Shown: positions 23,719 to 34,197 of the stretch, piece after piece
Layout: every line of letters starts with the position of its first letter
Numbering within the stretch: position 1 is the first letter of the stretch
Source of the DNA: Phaeodactylum tricornutum CCAP 1055/1
Lineage: Eukaryota > Bacillariophyta > Bacillariophyceae > Surirellales > Neidiaceae
NCBI RefSeq assembly: GCF_000150955.2
Contig: NC_011689.1
Span: 1 to 64,000, forward strand
DNA length: 64,000 nucleotides
Direction: 5' to 3'
The notes under the pieces: model-generated
The model's input: the letters and a program-made list of their open reading frames with translations, nothing else
Told to the model about the DNA's origin: nothing
Databases searched by the model: none
Made by a program: the position numbers and the translations under genes

Positions 23719-25506
23719 ATGGGGGACAATTTACTCGACGATTTACTCGACGACATTTTGATCGATACGGGAGCCGGGACGGAACATGATGATCTACTCG
23801 ATCACTTGTTGGGGGACGACAAAGACGGGAACGCAGCAATACCAACGTTGCAGGAGACGCTCAATCGTCGTTCCCATCATTCCAGCAATGGAGACAATAC
23901 GGCCGCGCACGATGACAACGACGACGACATTAACGAAACGGGTCACGACGGTGATAACATCTCCTTGCCGACCGAAACGGAATCCGGCATCGACAGCACA
24001 CCCGACTCTCCGTTGGAAGACTTGTCGGCATCCACCGAGGAAGAGATCACCTTTGGACCAGACGAGACCATTGTTCCAGCGAACCCTACGTTACGCACGG
24101 AACCTTGGAACGCTCCGACACCGCCGTCCACACCGTGGAAGACGACCGATTCAAAGCACCGTCTTCGACGACGCGCCCCCGAAGACGTGACCTTGGCCCA
24201 GAGTGACGCCTTTTTGCGGCGTGGACTCCGCAGCGGAAACGACACCACCGTACGTGCCAAGCACCGTGCGCGGAAAATAAAAATTCCAAGAGCAGAACAA
24301 ACGCGAAAGGTAACCGTCCCACTCACTCCCCACTTTCACGGGCGTTCCGTCGCCCAACCCGTCGGACGTAACGCATCCCGCAACCAGGCTACGTGGGCGC
24401 AGAGCTCCCGAGTTTTTAGCGAGGGACTGCGGGACGGGAAAGATAACGTACCTACCGCAGCCAAGGATCACGACCCCAACCACAATCGCCTGACGGTACC
24501 CGTCGGCCCCAAATTCCACGGAACACCGCACGAAATCCACAAACCCCCCAAATTTCACGAGGACTTAAGCATGGCCGAAAGTGTGGCTTCGTTTGGTCGT
24601 GGACTCCGTCGGAGTACCAAGAACGTTGGCACTTCGCCCCCTAAAGCGAGGCATCGCGGTGTAACGGTTCCCGTGGAGCCCAAGTTTCATTCCACTACGC
24701 ACTATACCCGAAACCGCCCAAAAAGCGCGGAAGAACAAGAAGCAGAGCTCATGGAGTACTATAAAGCGAACCCTATCAAGGCAAATCCGTTACCGAATTA
24801 CCTCGCTGCCAGTGGTGGCAACGCTCGTCCACATCACCGATCCAAGCAAGTAGACGCCGCTAGCTATGTCCAGAAGGACGAACTCGACGCACTGGAGTGC
24901 CGAAAACAGTTCAAGGCACGACCCATGCCACACTTTTCGGAAGAAGCGTTACTTTCGAAAACCCACGAACGTCGACCGCTGACGCAAACGGAGCCCTTTC
25001 GCTTTCGCGTCGCCCGTTTGGACTCGCCCACGCGTAAAACTAACGCAGCACCTACTTCCCCCGAACGCAGTGTCGACGACAATGTCGCGGTGGCATTCAA
25101 GGCTCGCCCCGTTCCGAAATCGACCTACGTATCCCCACCACGCAAAACCAAGACCCCGCGGCCTTGTGTTCCCAATTTGACGCCCCAGGTACTCACACAT
25201 CCACGCTCCTACGATCCGGCAAGGGATGCCTCACGACACATGCAGGCCGACAATCGCGTGCGTCAACAGGCGCAAGCCAAGCAAAGTCGGCAACGGGATC
25301 AGCATTGGCAAGATATGCAACATGCCATGCAAAGCGTAAACATGGGAAAGTCTACACCTACAATCAAACCATTTCAACTTGAATCCGTGACCCGTCACGA
25401 AGCCTACCAAGCTGAGTTAGCCATCAAGCGAGCACAGGAACAACGGGAACTTTATGAAAGGGCGCAATTCAAAGCCCGACCAGTGGGATTTACAAAGCAA
25501 GCGTAG
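23719..25506 (+). CDS. TPX2-like microtubule-associated protein
   Basis: 595 residues from an ATG in good context (CACCATGG), no intron. The N-terminus is acidic (DDLLDDILID). Residues about 159-330 hold three copies of a roughly 60-residue unit: an A(Q/E)S....GLR segment (near 159, 225, 285) and a TVP..P.FH segment (near 198, 258, 315). The latter resembles the TIPKxPxFH motif of TPX2 proteins. The C-terminal half carries KANPLPNYL (354), QFKARPMP (397), AFKARPVP (459) and QFKARPVGF (587), matching the FKARPxP signature of the TPX2 C-terminal domain, with basic helical stretches between. TPX2 proteins bind microtubules and, in animals and plants, activate Aurora kinase at the spindle. No Aurora-binding segment is obvious here. 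I infer a spindle or microtubule role. Confidence 0.7.
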   Translation: MGDNLLDDLLDDILIDTGAGTEHDDLLDHLLGDDKDGNAAIPTLQETLNRRSHHSSNGDNTAAHDDNDDDINETGHDGDNISLPTETESGIDSTPDSPLEDLSASTEEEITFGPDETIVPANPTLRTEPWNAPTPPSTPWKTTDSKHRLRRRAPEDVTLAQSDAFLRRGLRSGNDTTVRAKHRARKIKIPRAEQTRKVTVPLTPHFHGRSVAQPVGRNASRNQATWAQSSRVFSEGLRDGKDNVPTAAKDHDPNHNRLTVPVGPKFHGTPHEIHKPPKFHEDLSMAESVASFGRGLRRSTKNVGTSPPKARHRGVTVPVEPKFHSTTHYTRNRPKSAEEQEAELMEYYKANPIKANPLPNYLAASGGNARPHHRSKQVDAASYVQKDELDALECRKQFKARPMPHFSEEALLSKTHERRPLTQTEPFRFRVARLDSPTRKTNAAPTSPERSVDDNVAVAFKARPVPKSTYVSPPRKTKTPRPCVPNLTPQVLTHPRSYDPARDASRHMQADNRVRQQAQAKQSRQRDQHWQDMQHAMQSVNMGKSTPTIKPFQLESVTRHEAYQAELAIKRAQEQRELYERAQFKARPVGFTKQA

Positions 25507-26682
25507 GCATGGGGACCGCAACATGACAACATTCAGAAGGGGACATAGAATCGCCGGGGGTTCAAGGTGACGCACAAGTTATTCGCTGTATGGTACTCTT
25601 ACATGACTAGGTAGAAGAGTTGACGGTAAATGATAATCGATGCCTTTGAAAACTGTGTGTTTGAAGCGTGTGTTGTTGCTATAAAGGCCCGTCTCAACTG
25701 AAAACAGCCGTGGTTATAAGCCTGTCAACTAGGATGTAGTTCTAGTTAGGCATGGGCAAATTTTGTGCCGTGATCTTTTGGTCTCTTGAAGGCTAGCATT
25801 GGGCTCTTAGCTTCTGGCGATGTCAATGGAAAATGCTTTCATCCAACACGTATCTTTTCAGGTAAGATACGTGTTTTCATCGTCAGTTACGTCATCGTGC
25901 TAAAATCTTGGGAAATTTCATACGAGCTTCGCCGACGAGCAGTTACATTTAGTGTCCTGAGATCGTCTGAGATCAAGTTTTGCATTTGTGCTTGTTTCTA
26001 CATGCTGAGGAAGTAGAGACCGCGGTTCCTCAAAGTACCCTCCTCAGGCATTGGGAAGCTGTGCGCTTACAAGCGATATTTCTTGGATTGGCATCTCAGG
26101 CAAATTCACAGTGTTTAGCTCGAATGGTTTAAAACTTATCACTATTCTTGCGCCAAATAAAACTACTTGGACTGAACGCGTTCTCTGCCCTTTTAGAAGT
26201 TTTCTACTTTTCCTCATCCCCTTAAGCGAATTTTCTCGTTACATTATCTGATAAATAGTACCATAAAACAGATACGTTCGGAAGTACCCAAGATCTTACA
26301 CCGTACAAAATCTTGGCGAAGAGACCCAATGCACGACCGCTTTTTTTGTTCCATCCCACCGGTCATCTAACTGTAAAACGAAATTGTAATTCTTTATATA
26401 TGTATTGTCCCTAAATACTGTCGCTTTACAAGAAAATTTTGAATTCTATTATTGCAACCTTTCTCTTCCATTTAAAGATTGATGAACTCATCCCCTTTCT
26501 ACTGTGGCAAGGAAGAAAGCGAATTTCGACTTGGATATGCTGGAAAAGCGCTGGCGACAAATGTTCGTCCGAGAGTGAATATCCAAAACGTGTTATGGCG
26601 GACTGTCGTTTCATACTGGATAGCCGTATTCTGAAAAGACGGCAAAACGCGATGCAGTTGCGATCTCACTGTCCGTACAACT
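25507..26682. other. Intergenic, 1.18 kb, with one perfect hairpin
   Basis: Between the TPX2-like gene and the first HSF. AT-rich, without a supportable gene. It holds a perfect 12-bp inverted repeat (25845-25875), listed separately. The last part must contain the HSF promoter. Confidence 0.5.
25845..25875. repeat. Perfect 12-bp inverted repeat, 7-nt loop
   Basis: AACACGTATCTT, loop TTCAGGT, then AAGATACGTGTT, the exact reverse complement. The arms contain CACGTA/TACGTG, close to a bHLH/bZIP-type box, so this may be either a paired binding site or a hairpin in RNA. Confidence 0.8.
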
Positions 26683-28314
26683 ATGGAGGACTCGTTAGGC
26701 TACTCTCAGTCACCGTTTCGGGAGGCGAGCTTTCCTGTCAAGTTGCACCATATGCTCACATCCGTAGAAGAGGAATGCAATCAGGGGATTGTTTCATGGC
26801 AGCCTCACGGCAGGGCCTTTCTTGTTTTCGATATAGAAGCTTTCGTCAATGATGTCCTTCCCAAGTGAGTTCCGACTCGTCACCATACCCGTTAACGTGC
26901 TTCGGCCTCCTTTGCCTTCGCACGGCACGATGGCTGAAATGATCAACTAACCCTTCTTCATCAGGTGGTTCCGACAGACCAAGTTCCAGTCGTTCCAGCG
27001 ACAATTGAACATTTACAACTTTAAGCGAATCTCCGTAGGTGAGTTGCACTTCTTTATTGGGTTCCTGCGGCTCTTCTTGACAAGAGTCGATTGCAAAAAC
27101 ACCGAAGCAATATCTTACCACGTGTTCTGGACCATGATCTACGCTATCGCTACCTTGCTGTCTGACAATGGCAGGCCGTGACAAGGGAAGCTACTACCAC
27201 GAGTTTTTCCTCCGTGGCCAGCCCCACTTGGCCGCCAACATTCCGCGCATCAAATTAAAAGGTACGAGTAGTCGAAAGCCTCTGATACCTCCAGCGGAGC
27301 CCGATTTTTACTCCATGCCCTACCTTGGACCCATACGTGGGCCAGCCGATGTCAGTCGCATCCCGGTAACGGAAAGGATAAGCAGCAATGCTGGCTTACA
27401 ATATCCAAAACAGTAGCAGCATTCCGGCTCTGTTCGCGTCACAGCCAAATGATTTATCCAGCGTTGCGTTCTCGGCGTCTATGATTGCACCTCCGGCTTA
27501 TCATCTTTCTTCGTTCGGAACTTCCGAGCTTGAACTCCTTGTAACTTTAAGAAGCATACTGTCCTCCACCCCACCTCCCGCTCCTTCCTCCGCCTACTGG
27601 GCCTCACTCCAAACAAATCAAGGATCAGGACTCTCCAACACATGGCAACAAGGTGTACAACACCAAAACGAAGCCTCAGCTCTCCTGCAGCAGCTCCTTT
27701 CCTCAAGTCTCTCGTCGCAAGTTCCGCCGGCTAGTTTTGCGCAAAATCAATCATCGCCACAAGACTTTCTCCCAGCCGCTGCATTCGCACAGCAATCGCT
27801 GACGCCCGAATATCTAAATGTTGCATTGACGAATACCTTAAATCGCCAGGTAGTCGCCCCAACCAGCCAGGAAATTGCATCGTTCCTACAACGGCAGCGC
27901 AACCTTCCAAGATCCGAGCCCGTTCCTTCCGAAACACTAGCGGCTTTGGTTGGACAGTCTTCCTATCAGGCATCTTTACGGCAACCACAAGCGTTCTTCA
28001 GTACTGGGCAACAATTTCGGTTGGGAGACCGTAATGCCGAAGGCCATTTTACCACCGATTCGGCGGCCACTGCGCAGCTGGGCAGCAACGACAACAGCAG
28101 CAGCGGTAACGTGAATAGGGGATCAAGCGACTTGCCTGACCTGGCTCGTCTCTTGGTGGCCACAACGACACCTCCACCTTCCATGGATGCGGTGGCCCAA
28201 GTCTTGTTGTCGGGCCTTGCATCAGCACCGGCAACAGAAGTGCTCTCGAATCGCAAGAAAGCTCCGGAAGCCGCGCCAACGGTTCAGCCCCAGCAACCGA
28301 GCAGAAGTAGCTAA
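26683..28314 (+). CDS. Heat-shock-factor family protein, HSF copy 1 (frame change in exon 3)
   Basis: Exons 26683-26864, 26965-27038 and 27175 onward; introns of 100 and 136 bp. The DNA-binding domain (about 15-110) is clear: FPVKLHHMLT, IVSWQPHGRAFLVFD, WFRQTKFQSFQRQLNIYNFKRI, GRDKGSYYHEFFLRGQPHL. After EPDFYSMPYLGP the reading frame of exon 3 stops at 27416, while a long open frame (27388-28314) rich in Gln, Ser and Ala continues in another phase and looks like the C-terminal regulatory region of the same protein. The change would need either a very short intron (27337-27382, 46 bp, would fit the phase) or a frameshift. HSFs are winged-helix transcription factors acting in the nucleus, here in an expanded diatom group. 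The domain call is firm; the 3' structure is not. Confidence 0.8.
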
Positions 28315-29532
28315 CGCGATTGTTGAACGTGTCCGGGACGGATCACACGCATACCGGGCTTTTTCGTCCGTCTAAGAAAGTGTGACGAGGGGGTGACGAG
28401 TAGAGGAAGCTGACTTGCAGCAACGCGACCACGGAACCGCAACTTGTAAGCCTTGGGCAACCAACGGGGAAACATAATCCGCCAAAGTTACGTCTAGATA
28501 ATCCACTTAACGTAACGAATACATGCAATACGGCGAACGTAGCTTGAGCAATTCTCACGTTGTACACGTTACGCTTTTTGTGCGCGGTCGGCCGAACCGA
28601 ACATCTCCCATCCGAGAACGGATAGTCTTTTTGACAGAGAGAAACATCTATTGTCGGAACTGTAACTCCAATGCTTATTTCCGACGGATAGCGTTACGGA
28701 CGTACAGTGACTTCTGCCTTCTGTTTCCTACCCTCTGTGTTTCCCTACTTTCCGGTTTCACTTCCAGACCTCTACGATTGGTGGAAAAATCGATTCGTTT
28801 CTAGAGGGGGACTCCCACACGAACGGAGTTGCGTGAGGTCCGTTTTCTGCCGTTGCGGCGTTTTCTTTGTCTTCCACGTATACATGTTGAGAGAGCGGAT
28901 TCCTTTCCGTCATCGCTTTGTCGACAGTATGGTGGAACAGTACAGCTCCTTCGTACCAATTATAAGATGTGGTGATTACCCAGCCGACGTTTCCCAAACA
29001 GATACGAGTCGGGACAGAAAGGTAAAGTTTCGTTTATGATCCTTGCTCCTGTTTTGCATTTTCACAAGAACTTGTCGTTTCTTGGGATACACAATCGTGT
29101 AGTATAAATCGAGAAGGTACCAAATCTGTTGAACTCTCCTTCTTTACTTAGGAAAAGAGAATGATTGGGAGTCGCATATCCCAAAAAAGTAACAGAAAGG
29201 ACGGAGATCCGTTTTACGATGGACTTTGAAAAGCCAATCATATGGCGTTTTCAATACCACACAAAATTCGTTTCTCTTTGAAGTTGAAGCCATAGCACGT
29301 TGACACTCCGCACACGCCATGGCTGAAGGCTGCAGCTGGCGAGTCAGGCCACGGCAGCGTTCTCGCCACCGCTGGGTTCCGTGTGTACTGTTGCCACGTA
29401 GACGGAGGAAGTTCCCCGTTCTTTTTCTGGTAGAGCACACATACGCACACCCCGAAACTTGCGCGCAGATTAGTAACACAAATTCCCGAGATTGTCCTTC
29501 TTCCGTTGTGTCCTTTTTTCGTACAAGACACC
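28315..29532. other. Intergenic, 1.2 kb, no gene seen
   Basis: Between HSF copy 1 and the Ser-rich motif protein. Several small open frames overlap on both strands without family likeness. A TATAAAT-like sequence lies at about 29103, some 430 bp before the next start codon, which is too far to call as its promoter. Confidence 0.5.
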
Positions 29533-30714
29533 ATGACTGCTCAACTCGCTCAGCCTATCTCGTCCCGTCTTTCCGTAACGGAGACTGCGACAGATCCCGT
29601 TGTAACAGCAGCGGAAGCTGAAGCTACTGTTGCAGCATCGCATTCGGAACGACGATGGTCCGAAGACTCGACGTCGTCTTCCAGTAGTTCTTCCTCTCTT
29701 CAACCCGCGTTGAAAAGCTGCTTGTCCAGCACCAATCTTTCCTCCCTCGCGCCTTTAAAAATGAAGCGCAACGTATCTTTCCACGCCATTGAAATCCGTA
29801 CTTACGTGCCGGATTCGGCGAGTACTACGGGACGCAAGAGTCCGTTGCCAACGGAACCCGATCGACGTCTTTCGATCGACGATTACGAAGCCGGAGTGCG
29901 ACCCGGAGTCTCTCTTCCGCAGTCATCCTCACGAGGGCAGCAACGAGCCACGATTGTCAACAAAAACAACAATAACGCTACACCGGCGTGGTTGGAAAAG
30001 GCCGGGCGCCGATTCAAAAAGCTGCTGGGCGGAGGACGCAAGCCCCGCAACAAGGCTTCCAAGAAGGAGAACACTCCCCCTTCTGTATCACAACCCCAGC
30101 GCTACGATGTCTCCAAACGTCCCGTGCTGGAGGATTGCACAACCTCCAGTCTTCGCAAAGTCCAGTCGTTAACGGATCTGGATCAGCTCGAGTGGGAGTC
30201 GGATTCCTCTACCTCGGACGAAGAATCCGGAGACAACAGTACCGGGAGCAACACCGCTAGCAACTCTTCCACTACTTCTATCGAGTCTCCCCCCTCGTCA
30301 CCGCTATCTTCGGCGACACGCGCCAAGTCACGCTTTGGAACGAATGAAGAGCGTTCGAAAGGACTAGCCGCCACTACTCCGAGTACCGTAAGCAGTGCCA
30401 CTGCTCCTCTCAACCATTCTTTGCCACGTGTTTCGAGCGCTTCTTGCAACGACCTGACCAGCCTCGTCTCACAACATCAGTACCCATCTACAATTTTGGA
30501 AGAATTCCCGAGCTCCAACAGCCTCGCTTCGCTAGTGGAAACCAAGACGCCAATTTCTCCGGCCAAGGTGGAGTCCCAGTCTCTTTTGCAAAATGAATCG
30601 CCGGTCACGAGCATGTCGAATTTAGTCTCTCCGGCCAATGATCCTGCCTGGGCTTTGAATTTCACCAACGACGATAGTGATTCACAATCAGAAGATTCGG
30701 CCCTTTGCTTTTAA
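29533..30714 (+). CDS. Ser-rich protein with VSFxxIxIRxY motif
   Basis: 393 residues from the ATG at 29533 (the frame is open a little upstream but lacks an ATG), no intron. The protein is largely disordered with long Ser/Thr tracts and many SP/TP and RRxS sites, suggesting heavy phosphorylation. Residues 77-95 contain KRNVSFHAIEIRTYV. This matches a short motif, [VI]xF..[IV].IR.Y, that I recall from numerous small diatom proteins and that also occurs in the 52-kb gene of this window. A basic patch (GRRFKKLLGGGRKPRNKASKK, about 158-178) could be a nuclear or membrane-binding signal. The function is not known. Confidence 0.65.
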   Translation: MTAQLAQPISSRLSVTETATDPVVTAAEAEATVAASHSERRWSEDSTSSSSSSSSLQPALKSCLSSTNLSSLAPLKMKRNVSFHAIEIRTYVPDSASTTGRKSPLPTEPDRRLSIDDYEAGVRPGVSLPQSSSRGQQRATIVNKNNNNATPAWLEKAGRRFKKLLGGGRKPRNKASKKENTPPSVSQPQRYDVSKRPVLEDCTTSSLRKVQSLTDLDQLEWESDSSTSDEESGDNSTGSNTASNSSTTSIESPPSSPLSSATRAKSRFGTNEERSKGLAATTPSTVSSATAPLNHSLPRVSSASCNDLTSLVSQHQYPSTILEEFPSSNSLASLVETKTPISPAKVESQSLLQNESPVTSMSNLVSPANDPAWALNFTNDDSDSQSEDSALCF

Positions 30715-31933
30715 ATTGCGATAATCGCAGTGTACAAAACTATACTATAGTGTATTCTTGGACTACTTTATACGTATACGCATTGTTATCCAAAGAGGCG
30801 AATGGTTATAACAGACTGATGAACAATTACCGTTAGACAGTAAGATTTGAGAGAATGAGCTTACGTTGCGAGGGAATGACTGACTGACTGACTGAATACA
30901 GTGAAAAAGGGAAGGTACCATCGAAGCTCTGGTTCCAGCATAGCCCTACCAATCCTGATGGTGCGAAGTCTACGAGACTCTTGCTTCACAGTCAGGCATA
31001 TTACCTATTTCCTACGGACTGCCGTCGGTTTCTCGTCACGCTGCAATGATTCCGGAATCGGAGCCGGACTGACTGTAAGGAGGGACTCACTTTGGTTGGT
31101 GTGTAAGCGCGTCCCTACTGCCATCCGAATCCAGACCGCAGTCGGGTGGTGGACATGCGTACGTGCTCGGGAACTTCGAAAGCACATCCGACCGTTATGG
31201 ATCGAAACATTTCTGGAAAGGATGTTTCGACATTTTTAGCATGGTCGTAGAGCGCTCTTGCGCGCTCCGAAAGGATGTGAGCATCTGGTTGGGACCATCA
31301 ACTTCAACATCTTGATGGCGGGTCAGCGTTGAGATCTGACAAATATGAATCTAAGAAAACCGATCGTTTCCGAAACCAAATCCACTATATTTAAGAACAC
31401 AGTTGGGAATTTGTTCCAGTTTACCTAGTGAAACAAGCAACCATATTGCAATTCCTCTGTCGTTTCCGGAAGCCGTTAGGCATGGTTCAGTGATTCCATG
31501 TTTCTATAGACCTTCTCCGCGTCCGGCGACGACTTCGCTTTCGGAGGGTCATACTGACGTGTGGAGCAATCGCGACTTCGGCGGAAGCGAAGCTAAGTGT
31601 GGTCCACGGAATAGGACCGACCCGCTGGTTGCGTTCGGGCAATACGAATCAATTCTCGCGCCGGCCCGCTACGGATGTTCCCATCCGACCTTGCGGCAAC
31701 GCCGATTTCCACTGTGCGTTGCAGTACTTCGCCAACGAGGTCTTTTCCCCAGAAGATCAGATGAGAACAACTTTACCGACTGACACGGCTGCCGCTCTGC
31801 ACCTATTTCGTACTGTTTCGCACCGCCGGAGTATTGGGGTCCCTTCCACTCCCACACTCCGTGCGCAAAGTCTCCTCTTCCTCCTCCTTCACCAACCACC
31901 ATCTCTCACCATCTCTCTCTCTCTACTGGAAGT
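30715..31933. other. Intergenic, 1.2 kb, no gene seen
   Basis: Between the Ser-rich gene and HSF copy 2. Contains a short (GACT)n tract near 30880-30896. The last 100 bp are pyrimidine-rich (CTCTTCCTCCTCC, ATCTCTCTCTCTCT) and probably form the leader of HSF copy 2. Small open frames are not supported. Confidence 0.55.
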
Positions 31934-33203
31934 ATGGGTGGCAAGAACAATGCCAGTCGCAACGTCGACTACGCGATTCATGAGTCCACTTTCCCCGTCA
32001 AGCTTCATTATCTTCTGAGCGAGACGGAGGACAACGGGAGCGATCATATCATCTCGTGGCAGCCCCACGGACGGGCCTTTCTAGTACACGACCACGGGGC
32101 CTTTGTGGATCACGTCCTTCCCAAGTAAGTCACTTCTCAACGCGTAACAGTATTGGGTATGCGTCACACGGTGGATGCCTTTGCCTATGATTGGGACACG
32201 GAGGAACCCGTGTATCCTTTTATGTATTACACCTTGCGTTGTACTGTGTGTTGTTGTTGTTGTTGCTTGGCATTGCTTGGCATTGGATCTTTCTCTACTC
32301 ACCCGTTGTTCAAAAGCTGGTTCAAGCAATCCAAGTTCCCTTCGTTTCAGAGACAGCTCAACTTGTACGGCTTCAAGCGCTTTACGGCGGGTAAGTGGCG
32401 CGTATTGTGTATGTAGAGAGAGCTACGGGACAATATTACTATGTGAGACCACTTCTCACGTGATTCATTATTCGTTCGTTGAATCGTTCTTCGGGACCCG
32501 CACAGGCCGCGACAAAGGAGCCTATTATCACGAAATCTTCCTCCGTGGCCGACCCCATCTTGCGCACCGCATTCCTCGCGTTAAAGTCAAGGGCAGCGGG
32601 GTGCGCAAGCCGGGAGCGCCCGAGTCGGAACCCAACCTTTACCTCCGACCCTTTTTGCTCACTTCGGACTTTAACGGTGACGCCACGGCCGAGGAAGAAT
32701 TGCACACCGTCTCCAAGAAACCCCACACCGTGATCCCGGACGGTCCCAGCAGCCAGAGTGGACCGGACGTGGCCCGGATCGCCGGTAGAGCCCTGCCGGT
32801 TGGCTCCGTGGCGGCGCTGTACGCCAACGCTCCGCCACCGAGACCTCCTTTTCCGGGTCGCCCGTCGTTGCATCACTTTCTGGCAGCGCAACACTGGTCC
32901 GGTCCTCCACGCGGGTTCGGTGTCCCGATGCACAACCCTACCATGAGAAGATTCGACCCCACCGCTTTATCTCCGCACCAATTGATGTCCCTACAAACCG
33001 CACTGGAGGAAGACAATATTCGACAGCGAGAAGCCCTCCTGACTTCGTACGCCACCTTCCCCGGACGGAGCTCGGAGCCGGTGGCGCCATCCGCTAGTAC
33101 CCTCCAGAAGTTGTCCAAGAAATTCGCGGCGACGTCCGCGTCGACCGCCGCCCAAGATGTAGCCACACTGCTCCAATTGGCTGCGTCCCTCGGATACCGC
33201 TAG
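31934..33203 (+). CDS. Heat-shock-factor family protein, HSF copy 2
   Basis: Exons 31934-32124, 32317-32390 and 32506-33203 (introns 192 and 115 bp) give 320 residues. The HSF DNA-binding domain spans about 18-115: FPVKLHYLLSE, IISWQPHGRAFLVHD, WFKQSKFPSFQRQLNLYGFKRFTAG, RDKGAYYHEIFLRGRPHL. The first intron interrupts the codon just before WFKQ (phase 2), the second the Gly codon before RDKG (phase 1), exactly as in copies 1, 3 and 4. A Pro-rich stretch follows, then a helical C-terminus (SLQTALEEDNIRQREALL) that could serve oligomerisation. No classical HR-A/B heptad array is obvious. Expected role: nuclear transcription factor binding inverted GAA units. Confidence 0.88.
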
Positions 33204-34197
33204 TCGCGACGACGCTGGGAGGTATCGGGGGCCCTCCACGGCGCTTTGTGAAAAAGCCAGTCTAGGACACCCCCGAACCGGACACAGATGTTTCCTGGAG
33301 AATTCTCAGGTTTGTTCCTGCGTAAAATATAGTTTCTACCTTTGCATGGCTTTATACTGTTTAAACCCTCGCCAGCGTGCGGCGGGTACTAGACTAATTT
33401 CATGATTCGACAGCCACAGGTATAGCTCTGGTTGTTGTGATGCACTCACGACACTTTCGACAATACCTTTACATTAGCAAGCAGACAGGGAACACGAGCA
33501 CTCTAGAGTACACATGCGAAACTGGTAGGTAGATCTTGTAAGTTCATAAAGACTTCGTGTCATGCACAAGCCTTGCAATCCTATATACGCGCATGATCGA
33601 TTCACGACTCATCGAACGATTCGATCCGAGAATTGGCCGTGCCCAAACGGAGCAATGCAAAATGATAGTTTTTACCAGTGTTTACTGTTAATCCGCTACC
33701 GGTCCTGTTTCGTATCCATGAACTAACAGTAAACAGAAACAACCTCGCTGACTGTGAGTGGGAACGAAATGAGCGTTTATTTTTTTGGAGATACATGACG
33801 TGTGCACTCCTGGAATTCTTGCGTTGCTAATGTTAAGTTTCTCGAATTTATTTGGGTGCAAGAGTTCAACCCACGAAGTCATATCGGTGTTGGAAATCCA
33901 TATATCTGAATATTTGCTTCTTGGGTCCTATGTCCAAAAGAGGACACCCTTCTACTGAGGACATTTGTAATCGCAAAATTTCGTCGAGACTTTCCAATCT
34001 GCTGTGCCAAATAGATTTGGGGGAGCTCCACCATTGATATCATTGAGGAAACCTCACAGGCTGCAGAAAGTTCTCTTCCTTCCTACACCTCCCTTCATCT
34101 CAGCAGTCGAGGCAACATCTGAAAGAGACTGAGACTGCTTTCGAGACCAAGACTATCAGCGGCAGCTGACTGTGAAGCATTTTTTTTGCCTTCATAT
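33204..34197. other. Intergenic, 1 kb, with inverted motif pair
   Basis: Between HSF copies 2 and 3. No gene seen. Contains GTTTACTGTTA (33680-33690) and its exact reverse complement TAACAGTAAAC (33724-33734), 33 bp apart. Confidence 0.55.

Noticed and set aside
26439-26852. 137-codon frame overlapping HSF copy 1 exon 1
   Set aside because: Shifted frame over the HSF leader and first exon; the HSF frame has the conserved domain.
30880-30896. (GACT)n tract
   Set aside because: Too short to be notable as a repeat; mentioned in the intergenic entry only.
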